Source: JBCDLI01 sp038745535
GTDB lineage: Bacteria > Pseudomonadota > Alphaproteobacteria > Rhizobiales > Rhizobiaceae
Direction: 5' to 3'
Length of the DNA stretch: 60,923 nt
Assembly (NCBI GenBank): GCA_038745535.1
Contig: JBCDLI010000011.1
Location: 1 to 60,923, forward strand
Program-made: the position numbers and the translations under genes
In this document: one piece after another, positions 34,235 through 43,346 of the stretch
How positions within the stretch are numbered: position 1 is the first letter of the stretch
How the letters are laid out: each line of letters starts with the position of its first letter
Notes under the pieces: model-generated
The model's database searches: none
What the model was told of the DNA's origin: nothing
Seen by the model: only the letters and a program-made list of their open reading frames with translations

Positions 34235-35488
34235 ATGACGGAATTTTTGGAAGGTGTTGCGAAAGCCGCCGCATCTATGCGGACGATTTTCGAGCCTACG
34301 CCTTTGCAGGAAAATGTGTATCTTTCGCAGAAATACGGCGCGCGTGTTTTCTTGAAACGTGAAGACCTGTCGCCCGTGCGCTCGTACAAAATCCGCGGCG
34401 CGTTCAACTTCTTCAACAAGCGATTGAGCGGAGGCGATAAGCCCAGCCAGTTCGTTTGTGCCTCTGCGGGAAACCATGCGCAGGGCTTTGCCTATGTGTG
34501 TCAGCACCTTGGCGAGACAGGCGTCGTGTACATGCCTGTCACGACTCCGCAGCAGAAGATCGATAAGACGCGCGCGTTCGGTGGGGACAATGTCCGCATT
34601 GAGCTTATCGGCGATATCTTCGATGAGTGCTACGCTGCTGCAATTGACTACGCCGAGCGAGAGAACGCTGTGTTGGTCCCGCCGTTTGACCACGAGGACA
34701 TTATTGAAGGCCAAGCGACAGTTGCCCACGAGGTGATGGAACAGCTTCCAGAAGACGTAGAGTTAGACGACGTTTTCATCGCTGTCGGTGGTGGCGGGCT
34801 TTCTTCCGGCATGAGCCACTTCTTTGACAAGGCAGGAAAGCAGGCGAAGTTTCATCTCCTCGAGCCTGCCGGAGCGCCGAGTTTGAAAGAAAGCCTTGCC
34901 CACGGCGAACGCGTGAACCTGGGCAGCGTAGATAATTTTGTCGACGGTGCGGCGGTCGCAATGATTGGCGAGAAGACCTACGAGATCTTACAAGACTACG
35001 ATGCAGACGATGTGACACTCGTCAGCGAAGACCGTCTTTGTACGACCATTCTTGAGATGTTGAATGTGGAAGGTATTGTTCTTGAACCGGCGGGCGCAAT
35101 GTCGGTTGAAGCGCTGAAAGACCATGCACATGAAATCAAAGGACGCACTGTGCTTTGCATCGCGTCCGGCGGGAATTTTGATTTCGAGCGCCTTCCTGAG
35201 GTTCGGGAGCGAGCGCTTAAGGCGGAGGGACGCAAGAAGTACTTTATCCTCCGCCTGCCACAACGTCCCGGTGCTTTGAAGGATTTTTTGGGGTTGCTCG
35301 GTCCTGACGACGACATTGCCCGCTTCGAGTATTTGAAAAAGTCAGCGCGAAACTTCGGTTCAATACTTATCGGTATCGAGACAAAGAACGCTGAAAACTT
35401 TCCTAATCTGATGGAGCAGATGACCGCAACGGGCTTTGTTTATCAGGACATCACGGACAACGAACTGGTTGCTGGATTTATCGTCTAA
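34235..35488 (+). CDS. ilvA: Threonine ammonia-lyase (biosynthetic threonine dehydratase)
   Basis: IlvA deaminates threonine to 2-oxobutanoate, first step of isoleucine synthesis. The 417-residue PLP enzyme has the lysine motif SYKIRGAFN, CASAGNHAQGFA, the phosphate-binding VGGGGLSSG, and CIASGGNFD. A short C-terminal ACT-like domain (LRLPQRPGALKDFLGLLG, then GSILIGIE) suggests feedback control. Length fits the single-ACT class. Confidence 0.94.
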   Translation: MTEFLEGVAKAAASMRTIFEPTPLQENVYLSQKYGARVFLKREDLSPVRSYKIRGAFNFFNKRLSGGDKPSQFVCASAGNHAQGFAYVCQHLGETGVVYMPVTTPQQKIDKTRAFGGDNVRIELIGDIFDECYAAAIDYAERENAVLVPPFDHEDIIEGQATVAHEVMEQLPEDVELDDVFIAVGGGGLSSGMSHFFDKAGKQAKFHLLEPAGAPSLKESLAHGERVNLGSVDNFVDGAAVAMIGEKTYEILQDYDADDVTLVSEDRLCTTILEMLNVEGIVLEPAGAMSVEALKDHAHEIKGRTVLCIASGGNFDFERLPEVRERALKAEGRKKYFILRLPQRPGALKDFLGLLGPDDDIARFEYLKKSARNFGSILIGIETKNAENFPNLMEQMTATGFVYQDITDNELVAGFIV

Positions 35489-35501
35489 ACTGGACTGCTG
35501 G

Positions 35502-36623
35502 TCACAAATCATCGTTGCTGACGTCTATCGTCAGCGTGCCATCTTGATGGCGCTTTGGCGGTATTTGCCCACTTCGTGAGAGGAGCACGGCGATTGGTCG
35601 TGTTCCTTCAAATTCCGACAAAATAATCACCATGATTGCCGTAATCGGGACTGACAAAAGCGCGCCGGCAATGCCCCACAACGACCCCCAGCTGGTGAGT
35701 GATACGAGGATGATAAACGGCGACAGGTTAAGCGAGCGACCGAGGAAATTTGGTTCCACAATTGAGCCCATGAACACTTGCGCAGCGACAAGGCCGATGA
35801 ACGTACCGACGTAAAGCGTTGGGTCGCCAAATTGGATGACTGCGATTGTGCTGGGAAAAAGCACGCCCAAAAACGAACCGACATAGGGCACGTAGTTAAA
35901 GAGTGCGATCAGCACAGCCCAAAACGCTGCAAAGTCTAAGCCTACAATTGCCATTACAATGTAAGAGATGAGCCCAAGAACGAGGTTTACGAGGGTCTTC
36001 GCGGCGAGATAATCGCCGATGCGTGTGTTGATCACACGAACAATGTCAGCAATCCGGCGACCGTCGTCGGGCCGGTCCGACAATTGCATCATTTTGCGTT
36101 CAAACAGTCGGCGTTCCGCCATCGCGAAGCCTGTGTAGACCATCACAACGAATACGGAACCGACCAGAACCGAGATAGATGTGACTGTGGAGCCCACAAT
36201 CGACTGTAGCGAGATCTCGCCAAGGATATCGCGTCGGACCGTCTCCCACGTGGGTTCGGTGTCGATTTCGAATACTTGACCGATCATCCCCGCAAAATTC
36301 TGGATCACGGCGAGAAGCCGCGCCTGATAAACCGGTGCTAATTCAATGACTTGGTTGATATTGGAAATGATCAACGAGACGAACGCCGTGACAATTCCGA
36401 TGATGGCGAGGATGGAAAACGTGTAGCGCAGTACTGCGGGCAGCCTTTCGCCGATTGCTGGGATTTGCCCAAGCCATTGGGCCACAGCAATGATGATGTA
36501 GGCTAAAATTATCGATGCGATGACCGGAATAAAGATGTTCTGGCCAATATAGAGTATCCAGCCCAGCATGAGGGCCAGCGCAACGCCAAATACGAAGTTA
36601 CGAAAACGATCATTGGCTTGCAT
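35502..36623 (-). CDS. AI-2E/PerM family transporter
   Basis: A 373-residue membrane protein with about eight helices. Family features include the paired N-terminal helices (FVFGVALALMLGWILYIGQN, IFIPVIASIILAYII), a long amphipathic region, and the late FNYVPYVGSFLGVLFP and GSIVEPNFLGRSLNLSP. Substrate is not predictable; members include the autoinducer-2 exporter TqsA and Na+/H+ antiporters. I chose ATG 36623, since the 34 earlier in-frame residues look non-coding. Confidence 0.88.
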   Translation of the reverse strand: MQANDRFRNFVFGVALALMLGWILYIGQNIFIPVIASIILAYIIIAVAQWLGQIPAIGERLPAVLRYTFSILAIIGIVTAFVSLIISNINQVIELAPVYQARLLAVIQNFAGMIGQVFEIDTEPTWETVRRDILGEISLQSIVGSTVTSISVLVGSVFVVMVYTGFAMAERRLFERKMMQLSDRPDDGRRIADIVRVINTRIGDYLAAKTLVNLVLGLISYIVMAIVGLDFAAFWAVLIALFNYVPYVGSFLGVLFPSTIAVIQFGDPTLYVGTFIGLVAAQVFMGSIVEPNFLGRSLNLSPFIILVSLTSWGSLWGIAGALLSVPITAIMVIILSEFEGTRPIAVLLSRSGQIPPKRHQDGTLTIDVSNDDL

Positions 36624-36726
36624 GGGGCTGGTTTTTCCAGAAAACGCGTTGCATGCGCGCATGTTGGCGATTGCGCGGGGATGTGCAAGCGCAACTGTAT
36701 GAGAAACGTGTCGCGAAGGTGACACT

Positions 36727-37932
36727 TTGGTGGGTGAGGGGAATATGCCGGGACTTGTTGTGCTCTGCGTCGGGTATGTGCTGTCGCAGTTTTATCGCGC
36801 GTTTCTGGCAGTGCTGACGCCGGACTTGATCGCCGATCTAGGCGCAACGAGTTCGGAGCTTTCCCAAGCTTCAGGCATGTGGTTTTTGACCTTCGCAATT
36901 ATGCAATTTGCCGTGGGTGTTTCCCTCGACAAATACGGGCCACGACGAACCGCCTCGCTCTTTCTTGGGGTAGCAGGTGGTGCTGGCGTTTTCCTGTTTT
37001 CCTTCGCCGGGTCACCTCTCATGATCACGGTAGCCATGGGTCTCATCGGCGTTGGTTGCGCACCAATTTTGATGGCAACACTCTTTATCTTCGCGCGAAC
37101 TTTCAATCCGGCACGCTTTGCCACGCTCACATCGGTATTTATCGGAATTGGTACGCTCGGAAATGTGGCTGGAGCTACGCCACTTGCATGGGCAGTCGGC
37201 CTTTTTGGATGGCGAGAAGTTGTCTTTACAATCGGCATGATCACTGTCGCCACGGCGGCGGCGATGTTCTTTTTTGTAAAAGACCCCGAAGCCGCAGAGA
37301 ATACAGATGGAGGCGGGCTGTCGGGCTATATCGAGCTACTCCGTATGCGCGTGCTTTGGTGGATATTTCCATTGATGGCGGTCAACTACGCCGCGGCTGC
37401 AGGGGTGAGAGGTCTTTGGGCTGGACCTATGCTGATCGATATATACGCGGCAGATGCGTTGGTGATCGGGCAGGTCACGCTTTGGATGGCGCTGGCGATG
37501 TCTGCGGGTTCATTCATCTACGGGCCCATGGATCGCATCTTCAACACGCGGAAATGGGTCGCTTTTGCTGGCACGTCGGTGGGCGTGGTTGCGATGTTGT
37601 TCGTTGCCGTCAACCCGAGCACGGGACTGACCGGTATCACCATCGCGTTCATCGCAATTGGGCTTACCGGTATGGTCTATGGCGTTATCATGGCGCACGC
37701 CCGCGGGTTTTTTCCCAGTCATCTGACAGGCCGGGGCATTACGCTCATGAATTTCTTCTCAATAGGCGGCGTATCAGTAATGCAGGTCGCGACGGGCTCG
37801 GTTGTTGCCAATTATGGCGCCGAAAACGCGGAACAGGCCTATTCAAGGCTATTCTGGTTTTATGTGATTGCCGTGGCTCTGCCGCTCTTTTTGTATTCGT
37901 TTTCCAAAGACACTAAGCCGGCTTCGCCTTGA
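36727..37932 (+). CDS. MFS transporter
   Basis: A 401-residue major facilitator with twelve helices. SLDKYGPRRTASLFL is the motif-A-like loop after helix 2. GIGTLGNVAGATPLAW and GVIMAHARGFFPSHLTGRG are similar to organic-acid or nitrate/cyanate-type carriers, but the substrate is not clear. The N-terminus may start at ATG 36745 (MPGLVVLCVGYV) rather than at 36727 (MVGEGN). Its 3' end lies over the end of a TadG-like remnant on the other strand. Confidence 0.8.
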   Translation: MVGEGNMPGLVVLCVGYVLSQFYRAFLAVLTPDLIADLGATSSELSQASGMWFLTFAIMQFAVGVSLDKYGPRRTASLFLGVAGGAGVFLFSFAGSPLMITVAMGLIGVGCAPILMATLFIFARTFNPARFATLTSVFIGIGTLGNVAGATPLAWAVGLFGWREVVFTIGMITVATAAAMFFFVKDPEAAENTDGGGLSGYIELLRMRVLWWIFPLMAVNYAAAAGVRGLWAGPMLIDIYAADALVIGQVTLWMALAMSAGSFIYGPMDRIFNTRKWVAFAGTSVGVVAMLFVAVNPSTGLTGITIAFIAIGLTGMVYGVIMAHARGFFPSHLTGRGITLMNFFSIGGVSVMQVATGSVVANYGAENAEQAYSRLFWFYVIAVALPLFLYSFSKDTKPASP

Positions 37933-38180
37933 GATTTTTCGACCAAGCGAATTGCCTGTTTGGCGCCATTGGTGAAAGCCAGGCTGGTGAATACCTTTCG
38001 AAGTTCAGAACTGCTGGCCGCTCCCATTGAGTGCGCCGCCGATGAAGCGCAGTCCTGCATCGCGCTCACAGCAAGCGGGTTCTCGTTTGCAAAGAGGATG
38101 GTATAAACCTCGATACCTTCGGCTTTCGCGGCCTTGCACGCTTCAACAATAAACCGCTCTCTTACCTTATCCGCCCACCT
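37860..38180 (-). pseudogene. Remnant of a TadG-like (VWA) pilus-assembly protein
   Basis: An open stretch without plausible start encodes DKVRERFIVEACKAAKAEGI, EVYTILFANEN, MQDCASSAAHSMGAASSSEL and RKVFTSLAF. This is the C-terminal part of TadE/TadG-family proteins with a von Willebrand A domain (ACxxAKAxGIxIYTI...CASS...A...L...F). The rest of the gene is missing; the open frame begins within the 3' end of the neighbouring hydrolase. The last 24 or so codons run antisense into the MFS gene. It marks a deletion or rearrangement. Confidence 0.55.
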
Positions 38181-39204
38181 CTAGGGTCGCAGAAAGCCAT
38201 GCGGAGATCGCTCGGCCCAGACGGTCTGTCGTCGACGGCGAGAGCGCATCACCGGCCAAAACGTGGTTAAACGGATCATCGCTGTCGTCCACCGTTATGA
38301 TCTCTTTTGGTCCACCCCATCGATCATGAATTGACCTTACCTCTGCGGCGTCAATGACCGTGTCCCGCTCGCTAAATATAAACAAAGCGGGGATTTCGGT
38401 GCGTTCGTAGAGCAGCGATCTGCTGTGCTGCACGGCAGCGGCCATCGGCAACAGCGCTACAGACGGATAGGTGGTGGTCCATCGCGTCCCATGCATTTCA
38501 TTAATGGGTTCAAAACCCCGGTTCTCGCCCACGAGCAATTCAATGTAGCTCCGCGCAAACGGAAAGGTGAGGACAACGCTTTCCGGCGCTTTCAATCTGA
38601 AGTTCGGTGAAATGAAAACGATTGCGTCGAGTTTTTCACGCATGTCCGGGTGCATAGCAGCGATTGCCGCCAGCGTGCCGCCTGTTGATACGCCGATCGC
38701 AACCGTTTTTTGTCCGATCTGGTTTCCAATCTCCAGTGCTTCGGCCGTATCGTCTAGCCAGTCTTGGGCCGTGGGTTCGCCCATCGCGGTGCCTGACCTG
38801 CCGTGACCGGTGAGGCGGGAATAAAACACATTGGCGTTGAGCGCACCGGCGATTTGCTCCGTCAGCGGCGCCGTTTCCAACCGTGATGCGGAAAAGCCGT
38901 GTACATATATGAGGGATACAGGGGTTCGCGCTTTCGATGATGGATATGCCCAGACGATTTCCTTCTGTTGGCCAGGTTTTATGTCGGCAAATTTTGCTTC
39001 CTCATTGGCGAGATAGGTGTCGAGATCATCGCCGATTGCGACCGGGTCGAAGCGAAGCGTGGTCTCCAATGGTTCGCGAGTGCCAAACAACCAAACGCCG
39101 CCTAAGGTCACCGCTAGAACCAGAATTAGGTAGAAAAGCACCTTCAATCTGCTCCCGCGTTTTTTCGTAGGCTTTTGTGTTGCGGTATTTTTATCAGTGC
39201 TCAT
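38167..39204 (-). CDS. Membrane-anchored alpha/beta hydrolase
   Basis: A 345-residue protein with a basic cytoplasmic N-terminus, one helix (VLFYLILVLAVTLGGVWLF, about 22-40) and an outer alpha/beta hydrolase domain. The oxyanion region is IYVHGFSASR, the nucleophile Ser173 is in AIGVSTGG, with a late Asp in FSERDTVID and His in DPFNHVL. It resembles lysophospholipase/esterase-type enzymes acting at the membrane surface. Substrate unknown. Confidence 0.85.
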   Translation of the reverse strand: MSTDKNTATQKPTKKRGSRLKVLFYLILVLAVTLGGVWLFGTREPLETTLRFDPVAIGDDLDTYLANEEAKFADIKPGQQKEIVWAYPSSKARTPVSLIYVHGFSASRLETAPLTEQIAGALNANVFYSRLTGHGRSGTAMGEPTAQDWLDDTAEALEIGNQIGQKTVAIGVSTGGTLAAIAAMHPDMREKLDAIVFISPNFRLKAPESVVLTFPFARSYIELLVGENRGFEPINEMHGTRWTTTYPSVALLPMAAAVQHSRSLLYERTEIPALFIFSERDTVIDAAEVRSIHDRWGGPKEIITVDDSDDPFNHVLAGDALSPSTTDRLGRAISAWLSATLEVGG

Positions 39205-39367
39205 CCCTCAACCTTGGCTCAATCGTTCTTTGGCGTGCGCGCTAACAGTTCAACCGCTTCTTGCGCGGTCCTTCGCAAGCTCTAATGTTTGACGCACTGG
39301 TATCGGCCCTTCGCGACAAGCGCAACGATTGGGCAAATCGCTACGTTTTACATTTGGGGAGTGTGCA

Positions 39368-39682
39368 ATGGCAGGATTTTTGAAACGGCTCTTTGGCGGA
39401 GGTGGCAGCACTTCCAAAGTCGATATAGCCGACAAGGCTCCTGAAGAAATCTATAAGCAAGTGGAAATCCGCGCCGCGCCGCAGCCCGAAAATGGCCAAT
39501 GGCGTATCGCGGGAACCTTGACCAAGACCACCGACGGCGAAGCTGTCGTGCGAAATTTCATGCGTGCAGACTTACTGCCCAGCGAGGCCGACGCTATCCA
39601 AGCATCGGTGAACAAAGCGCGGCTAATCATCGATCAAAACGGCGCTTCACTGTGGACCGGTGACAAGGAGCAGATGGTGTAG
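39368..39682 (+). CDS. HlyU-family protein
   Basis: A 104-residue protein beginning MAGFLKRLFGGGG, then YKQVEIRAAPQPENGQWRIA and FMRADLLPSEADAIQASVNKA, ending GASLWTG. This pattern is the HlyU family of alphaproteobacteria, named after a transcriptional activator, though no HTH is evident and the real role is unknown. ATG 39368 is preceded by GGGGAG; the earlier ATG at 39329 is unlikely. Confidence 0.8.
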   Translation: MAGFLKRLFGGGGSTSKVDIADKAPEEIYKQVEIRAAPQPENGQWRIAGTLTKTTDGEAVVRNFMRADLLPSEADAIQASVNKARLIIDQNGASLWTGDKEQMV

Positions 39683-39739
39683 TCGAACCGCTGGTTATCG
39701 CGCTTGCAGCAGTGATTTAACCACTCCATAAGCGCGCGC

Positions 39740-41005
39740 ATGAGCGAGTATCTGTCCCTTCCGGCTTTGAAAATTGAACCTGTTGTAGCACCGTTGATGG
39801 GCTCGGCTGTGCTGCCGGGCTCCAAGTCTATTACCAACAGAGCGTTGTTGCTTGCGGGTTTGGCAAAAGGCCGCTCCAAGGTTTCCGGCGCACTTAAAAG
39901 CGACGACACCAAGCATATGGCGAACGCTTTGCGGGCTATGGGCGTGGAAGTCGACGAGCCGAATGAAACTACTTTTATGGTGCAGAGCTCAGGTCGATTG
40001 AGCACGCCAGCGGAATCATTGTTCTTGGGAAACGCAGGCACAGCAACACGGTTTTTGACGGCTGCCGTCGTGACTGTAGAGGGTGAAGTTATCGTCGATG
40101 GCGACCAGCACATGCAGAAGCGCCCAATCCAGCCGCTTGTAGAAGCCCTCGCAAGCGCTGGCGTGACCATTCATGCTCCGACAGGCTGCCCGCCAGTGAC
40201 GGTGAACGGCGACGGCAGCTTCCCGGCAGGCCGCATCGAAATTGATGGTGGTTTATCCTCGCAATATGTGTCCGCGCTTTTGATGGCAGCCCCGATGGCA
40301 AAAGAGGGCGTAGAGATCGCGCTGACGGGGACTGACATTGGAGCGAAAGGCTACATCGATCTCACAGTCGCGGCGATGAGCGCGTTTGGGGCGACAGTGG
40401 AGTTCAACGGCATTGGTGTTTGGCGTATTGAGCCGAGCGGATACAGCGCCGCTGACTTTCAGGTGGAGCCCGATGCTTCGGCAGCCACGTATTTGTGGGC
40501 GGCAGCGGCGATTACCAACGGTGAAATAGATATTGGTTGCGTGCCGACGAGTTTCACGCAACCCGATGCGAGGGCTTACGAAGCAATAGCTGCTTTTCCG
40601 CATATGCCGGAGGTAATTGACGGCAGCCAGATGCAAGACGCCATCCCGACGCTCGCTGTGCTTTCTGCCTACAACAACAGACCTGTCCGATTTGTGGGAA
40701 TTGAAAACCTCCGCGTGAAGGAATGCGATCGCATTACCGCGCTATCGGAGGGTCTGAACCGGATCAAAAGGGGATTGGCGACAGAGGAGGGCGATGACCT
40801 CGTGGTCAATTCGGACCCTACACTGCGAGGGCGGGAGGCTTTTGCCGAAATCGCCACGTTTGCTGATCACCGCATCGCAATGAGCTTCTCGCTGGCGGGT
40901 CTGATTACGCCGGGAATTACCATTCTCGACCCCGGCTGCGTGGCCAAAACTTTCCCAAGCTATTGGGACACGCTTGAAAGACTAGGTGTGCGCTTCAGCC
41001 AGTAG
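39740..41005 (+). CDS. aroA: 3-phosphoshikimate 1-carboxyvinyltransferase (EPSP synthase)
   Basis: AroA joins phosphoenolpyruvate to shikimate-3-phosphate in aromatic amino acid synthesis. The 421-residue product shows LPGSKSITNRALLLA, LFLGNAGTATRFLTAA, DGDQHMQKRPIQPL, DGGLSSQYVSALLMA, LRVKECDRITALSEGL and FADHRIAMSFSLA. The GNAGTA loop and RP motif are of the class I form; the position of the Pro usual in GNAGTAMRPL is Phe here. It overlaps the convergent GNAT gene by 11 nt. Confidence 0.95.
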   Translation: MSEYLSLPALKIEPVVAPLMGSAVLPGSKSITNRALLLAGLAKGRSKVSGALKSDDTKHMANALRAMGVEVDEPNETTFMVQSSGRLSTPAESLFLGNAGTATRFLTAAVVTVEGEVIVDGDQHMQKRPIQPLVEALASAGVTIHAPTGCPPVTVNGDGSFPAGRIEIDGGLSSQYVSALLMAAPMAKEGVEIALTGTDIGAKGYIDLTVAAMSAFGATVEFNGIGVWRIEPSGYSAADFQVEPDASAATYLWAAAAITNGEIDIGCVPTSFTQPDARAYEAIAAFPHMPEVIDGSQMQDAIPTLAVLSAYNNRPVRFVGIENLRVKECDRITALSEGLNRIKRGLATEEGDDLVVNSDPTLRGREAFAEIATFADHRIAMSFSLAGLITPGITILDPGCVAKTFPSYWDTLERLGVRFSQ

Positions 41006-41609
41006 CATCTCCGGCTGCTGCTTTTACTGCGAGATTTGCTATTTCATCGTCACTGAGTGGAAAGACCCGCCCGCTTGCCTGACGCACCGGTGAAAAACCC
41101 ATCTTCTGATAAAGTGGCAGCGCTGCGGGGTGATCTAGCGTGCAGGTGTTCACCGTGATTGTTTCCGGCTCATTCTCCCAAGCCGCGTGGATTGCTGCCG
41201 ATAGAAACCATTTGCCTAGACCACGACCTTGAGCGTGCCGCATCATGCCGAAATAGGCGATGTCGGTACAGTTTGGATCGCGCCGATTGATCTCAAAAAA
41301 TCCAGACGGTGCTCCTTCAAGATGGAGCACGAAAATTTCGGTATCATCGACATGGATAGCGGCGCGTAACTGGCGATCGTTCATCCGGAGCCGTGTCTCC
41401 CAAGCCCAGTCATATCCCACTTGGAAATAGAGGTATCGATAGAAGTGCAGAGGTGGTTTGGGCACACGCATGATGGCGGCGTTCAATCCGAGCGGTATGG
41501 GATATTGCGAGGCTGGACGAGCGCTCATCTGTAGAAAAGTCACAGTGGTTTCAATGGGTTGTTGGCTTCTCCTATCGGAATGACTCTGCCTTTTCACAAA
41601 CGGTTTCAC
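40995..41609 (-). CDS. GNAT family N-acetyltransferase
   Basis: A protein of up to 204 residues. The acetyl-CoA loop reads HAQGRGLGKWFLSAAIHAA (Q/RxxGxG/A), followed by TITVNTCTLDHPAALPLYQKMGF, the usual GNAT beta4-alpha4 end. The N-terminal 60 residues include FYRYLYFQVGYDWAWETR, seen in a subgroup of alphaproteobacterial GNATs. Substrate unknown. It starts 1 nt after the sseA stop, so both are probably co-transcribed; the first 45 residues may be over-called. Confidence 0.82.
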   Translation of the reverse strand: MKPFVKRQSHSDRRSQQPIETTVTFLQMSARPASQYPIPLGLNAAIMRVPKPPLHFYRYLYFQVGYDWAWETRLRMNDRQLRAAIHVDDTEIFVLHLEGAPSGFFEINRRDPNCTDIAYFGMMRHAQGRGLGKWFLSAAIHAAWENEPETITVNTCTLDHPAALPLYQKMGFSPVRQASGRVFPLSDDEIANLAVKAAAGDATG

Positions 41610-41610
41610 G

Positions 41611-42528
41611 CTAGTTTCCCGTCTCTATCGGCGTATTTTCGAGCGCTCCCCACTCACTCCAACTGCCATCGTAGAGTTTCGTGTCTTCGTTTCCAAGTGA
41701 TGCCAGCGCGAGCGTGATTACAGCGGCGGTGACGCCCGAACCACACGTGGTGACGGTCGGTTTGTCGGGATCAACCCCAGCGCTTTGCAACGCGTCGCGC
41801 AGTGACGTTTGGTTCTTGAAAAACCCATTTTCGGAAAGCTGCATAAAGGGGATGTTCTTTGCACCGGGCATGTGACCTGATCGCATGCCGGGCCGTGGTT
41901 CTGGCTGATCACCTGTGAAGCGACCAGGGCCGCGAGCGTCGGCGATTTGGATGTCTTGCCGTGACACGTGGTTCTTCATGTCATTGAGCGTGGCAATGGC
42001 ATTGGCTTTGTAATTGACGTTGAAGTGGGTCGGCTTGCGAGTGGTTGCGGTTTCCGTAACAGGCCGGTTTTGCGCTTTCCAATTGTCAATGCCGCCATCG
42101 AGCACGCGCACATCCCGCGCGCCCATCGTTCGAAACATCCACCAAACGCGTGGTGCAGAGAAAAAGCCCGGTCCGTCGCAGACGATGATCGTATCTGTGT
42201 CAGAAATGCCCAACGCACCAACGCGCTCCGCAAAGAACTCAGGAGAGGGAAGCGCGTGTGGAAGGGTGCTCGACGCATTGACGATGGCATCTTGGTCGAA
42301 AAATACTGCGCCCGGGATGTGGCCTGCATCGTATTCGTCACGCGCATCGCGTCCCATGTCGGGCAAGTACCAAGATGCATCGACGGGTACGACCGCAGCG
42401 TCCCCGAGCCTATTTTCGAGCCAGTCAGCGCTGACGATATGAGGTGATGGGCTGGCCAATTCGCGCTTACACCCTCCGGCGTTACCCGAGGATATGCTCC
42501 GTGGTTTTTGTCGCTGGGTAGGCTTCAC
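41611..42528 (-). CDS. sseA: 3-mercaptopyruvate sulfurtransferase
   Basis: A two-rhodanese-domain enzyme of about 282-305 residues. The first domain has SADWLENRL, DAGHIPGAVFFDQD and CDGPGFFSAPRVWWMF. The second has SGHMPGAKNIPF and the active loop TTCGSGVTAAVI, the CGSGVTA signature of mercaptopyruvate sulfurtransferases. The start is uncertain: TTG 42459 (LASPSPHIVSADW) gives the family N-terminus, while ATG 42528 adds 23 residues. It may supply sulfane sulfur; cysK is nearby. Confidence 0.9.
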   Translation of the reverse strand: MKPTQRQKPRSISSGNAGGCKRELASPSPHIVSADWLENRLGDAAVVPVDASWYLPDMGRDARDEYDAGHIPGAVFFDQDAIVNASSTLPHALPSPEFFAERVGALGISDTDTIIVCDGPGFFSAPRVWWMFRTMGARDVRVLDGGIDNWKAQNRPVTETATTRKPTHFNVNYKANAIATLNDMKNHVSRQDIQIADARGPGRFTGDQPEPRPGMRSGHMPGAKNIPFMQLSENGFFKNQTSLRDALQSAGVDPDKPTVTTCGSGVTAAVITLALASLGNEDTKLYDGSWSEWGALENTPIETGN

Positions 42529-42564
42529 GGAACGGAGCTTGGGGTCAAGCCCGCTGATGACATT

Positions 42565-43284
42565 CTAAGCGGCGAAACGAATGCGGAACCGCCGGTTTTC
42601 GCGGCCTTTCTTCTCGATCTTTGCGATTTGGATGTCGCCGATTTCTGCAGTTTCTGAAACGTGTGTGCCGCCGCAAGGCTGGCTGTCGATCGACGCGGCT
42701 TCGCCAATACATACGAGCCTGATCCGGCCTGTGCCTGTTGGAGGTCGTACGTTTTTCGATTTCACGAGCGATGGGTTTGCTAACAGTTCGTCGTCGCTGA
42801 TCCACTGCGTGAAAACGGGATGGTTGCCGTTGACGAGCGCCATTAGTTTTTCTGTCACTTCATCTTTGGGCACTGCTTCGGCCATATCGAAGTCGACACG
42901 ACTATCGGCGACGTCCACGCGTGCACCTGTGATCGGCATAGGGCAGACAACGCTGAGCAAATGACAGGCCGTGTGCATCTGCATCAGCTTGTATCGTCGT
43001 TCCCAATCAATGTGAAGCGCGAGGGTTTCACCCACTTGGGGCTTTGCTTCTCCGTCGGCTAAAATGTGGTGGATGTCAGCTTTGGTTTCTCCGGTGATAG
43101 TATCAGCGATCTTGATCTTAGAGCCGTCGCCGCGTTCGAAAAAACCGGTGTCACCGGGCTGCCCGCCAGACGTTGCATAGAAGTTTGTTTGGTCAAGAAT
43201 GACGCCACCGTCGGCGGTGATCGACGTTACTTTAGCCTCCGCGACAGAGAGGTAAGCATCTTCGTGGAATAGGAGTTTTGTCAT
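42565..43284 (-). CDS. AlaX-type alanyl-tRNA editing protein
   Basis: A 239-residue free-standing editing domain that deacylates Ser- or Gly-tRNA(Ala). NFYATSGGQPGDTG is the AlaRS-like glycine-rich start; the zinc-site HxxxH is in MQMHTACHLL; the second metal motif is SQPCGGTHVSETAEIG. It has no aminoacylation domain. Located between sseA and cysK on the minus strand. Confidence 0.9.
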   Translation of the reverse strand: MTKLLFHEDAYLSVAEAKVTSITADGGVILDQTNFYATSGGQPGDTGFFERGDGSKIKIADTITGETKADIHHILADGEAKPQVGETLALHIDWERRYKLMQMHTACHLLSVVCPMPITGARVDVADSRVDFDMAEAVPKDEVTEKLMALVNGNHPVFTQWISDDELLANPSLVKSKNVRPPTGTGRIRLVCIGEAASIDSQPCGGTHVSETAEIGDIQIAKIEKKGRENRRFRIRFAA

Positions 43285-43346
43285 TGCAGAGTGACTAAAC
43301 GGGCTGTGAGCTAGATCAAGTCAGTGCGAACAAACTGACACTGTTT

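Noticed and set aside
39740..41005. AroA as an inherently glyphosate-tolerant enzyme because of Phe in the GNAGTATRF loop
   Set aside because: Other class I motifs are intact and sequence by eye cannot support a tolerance claim.
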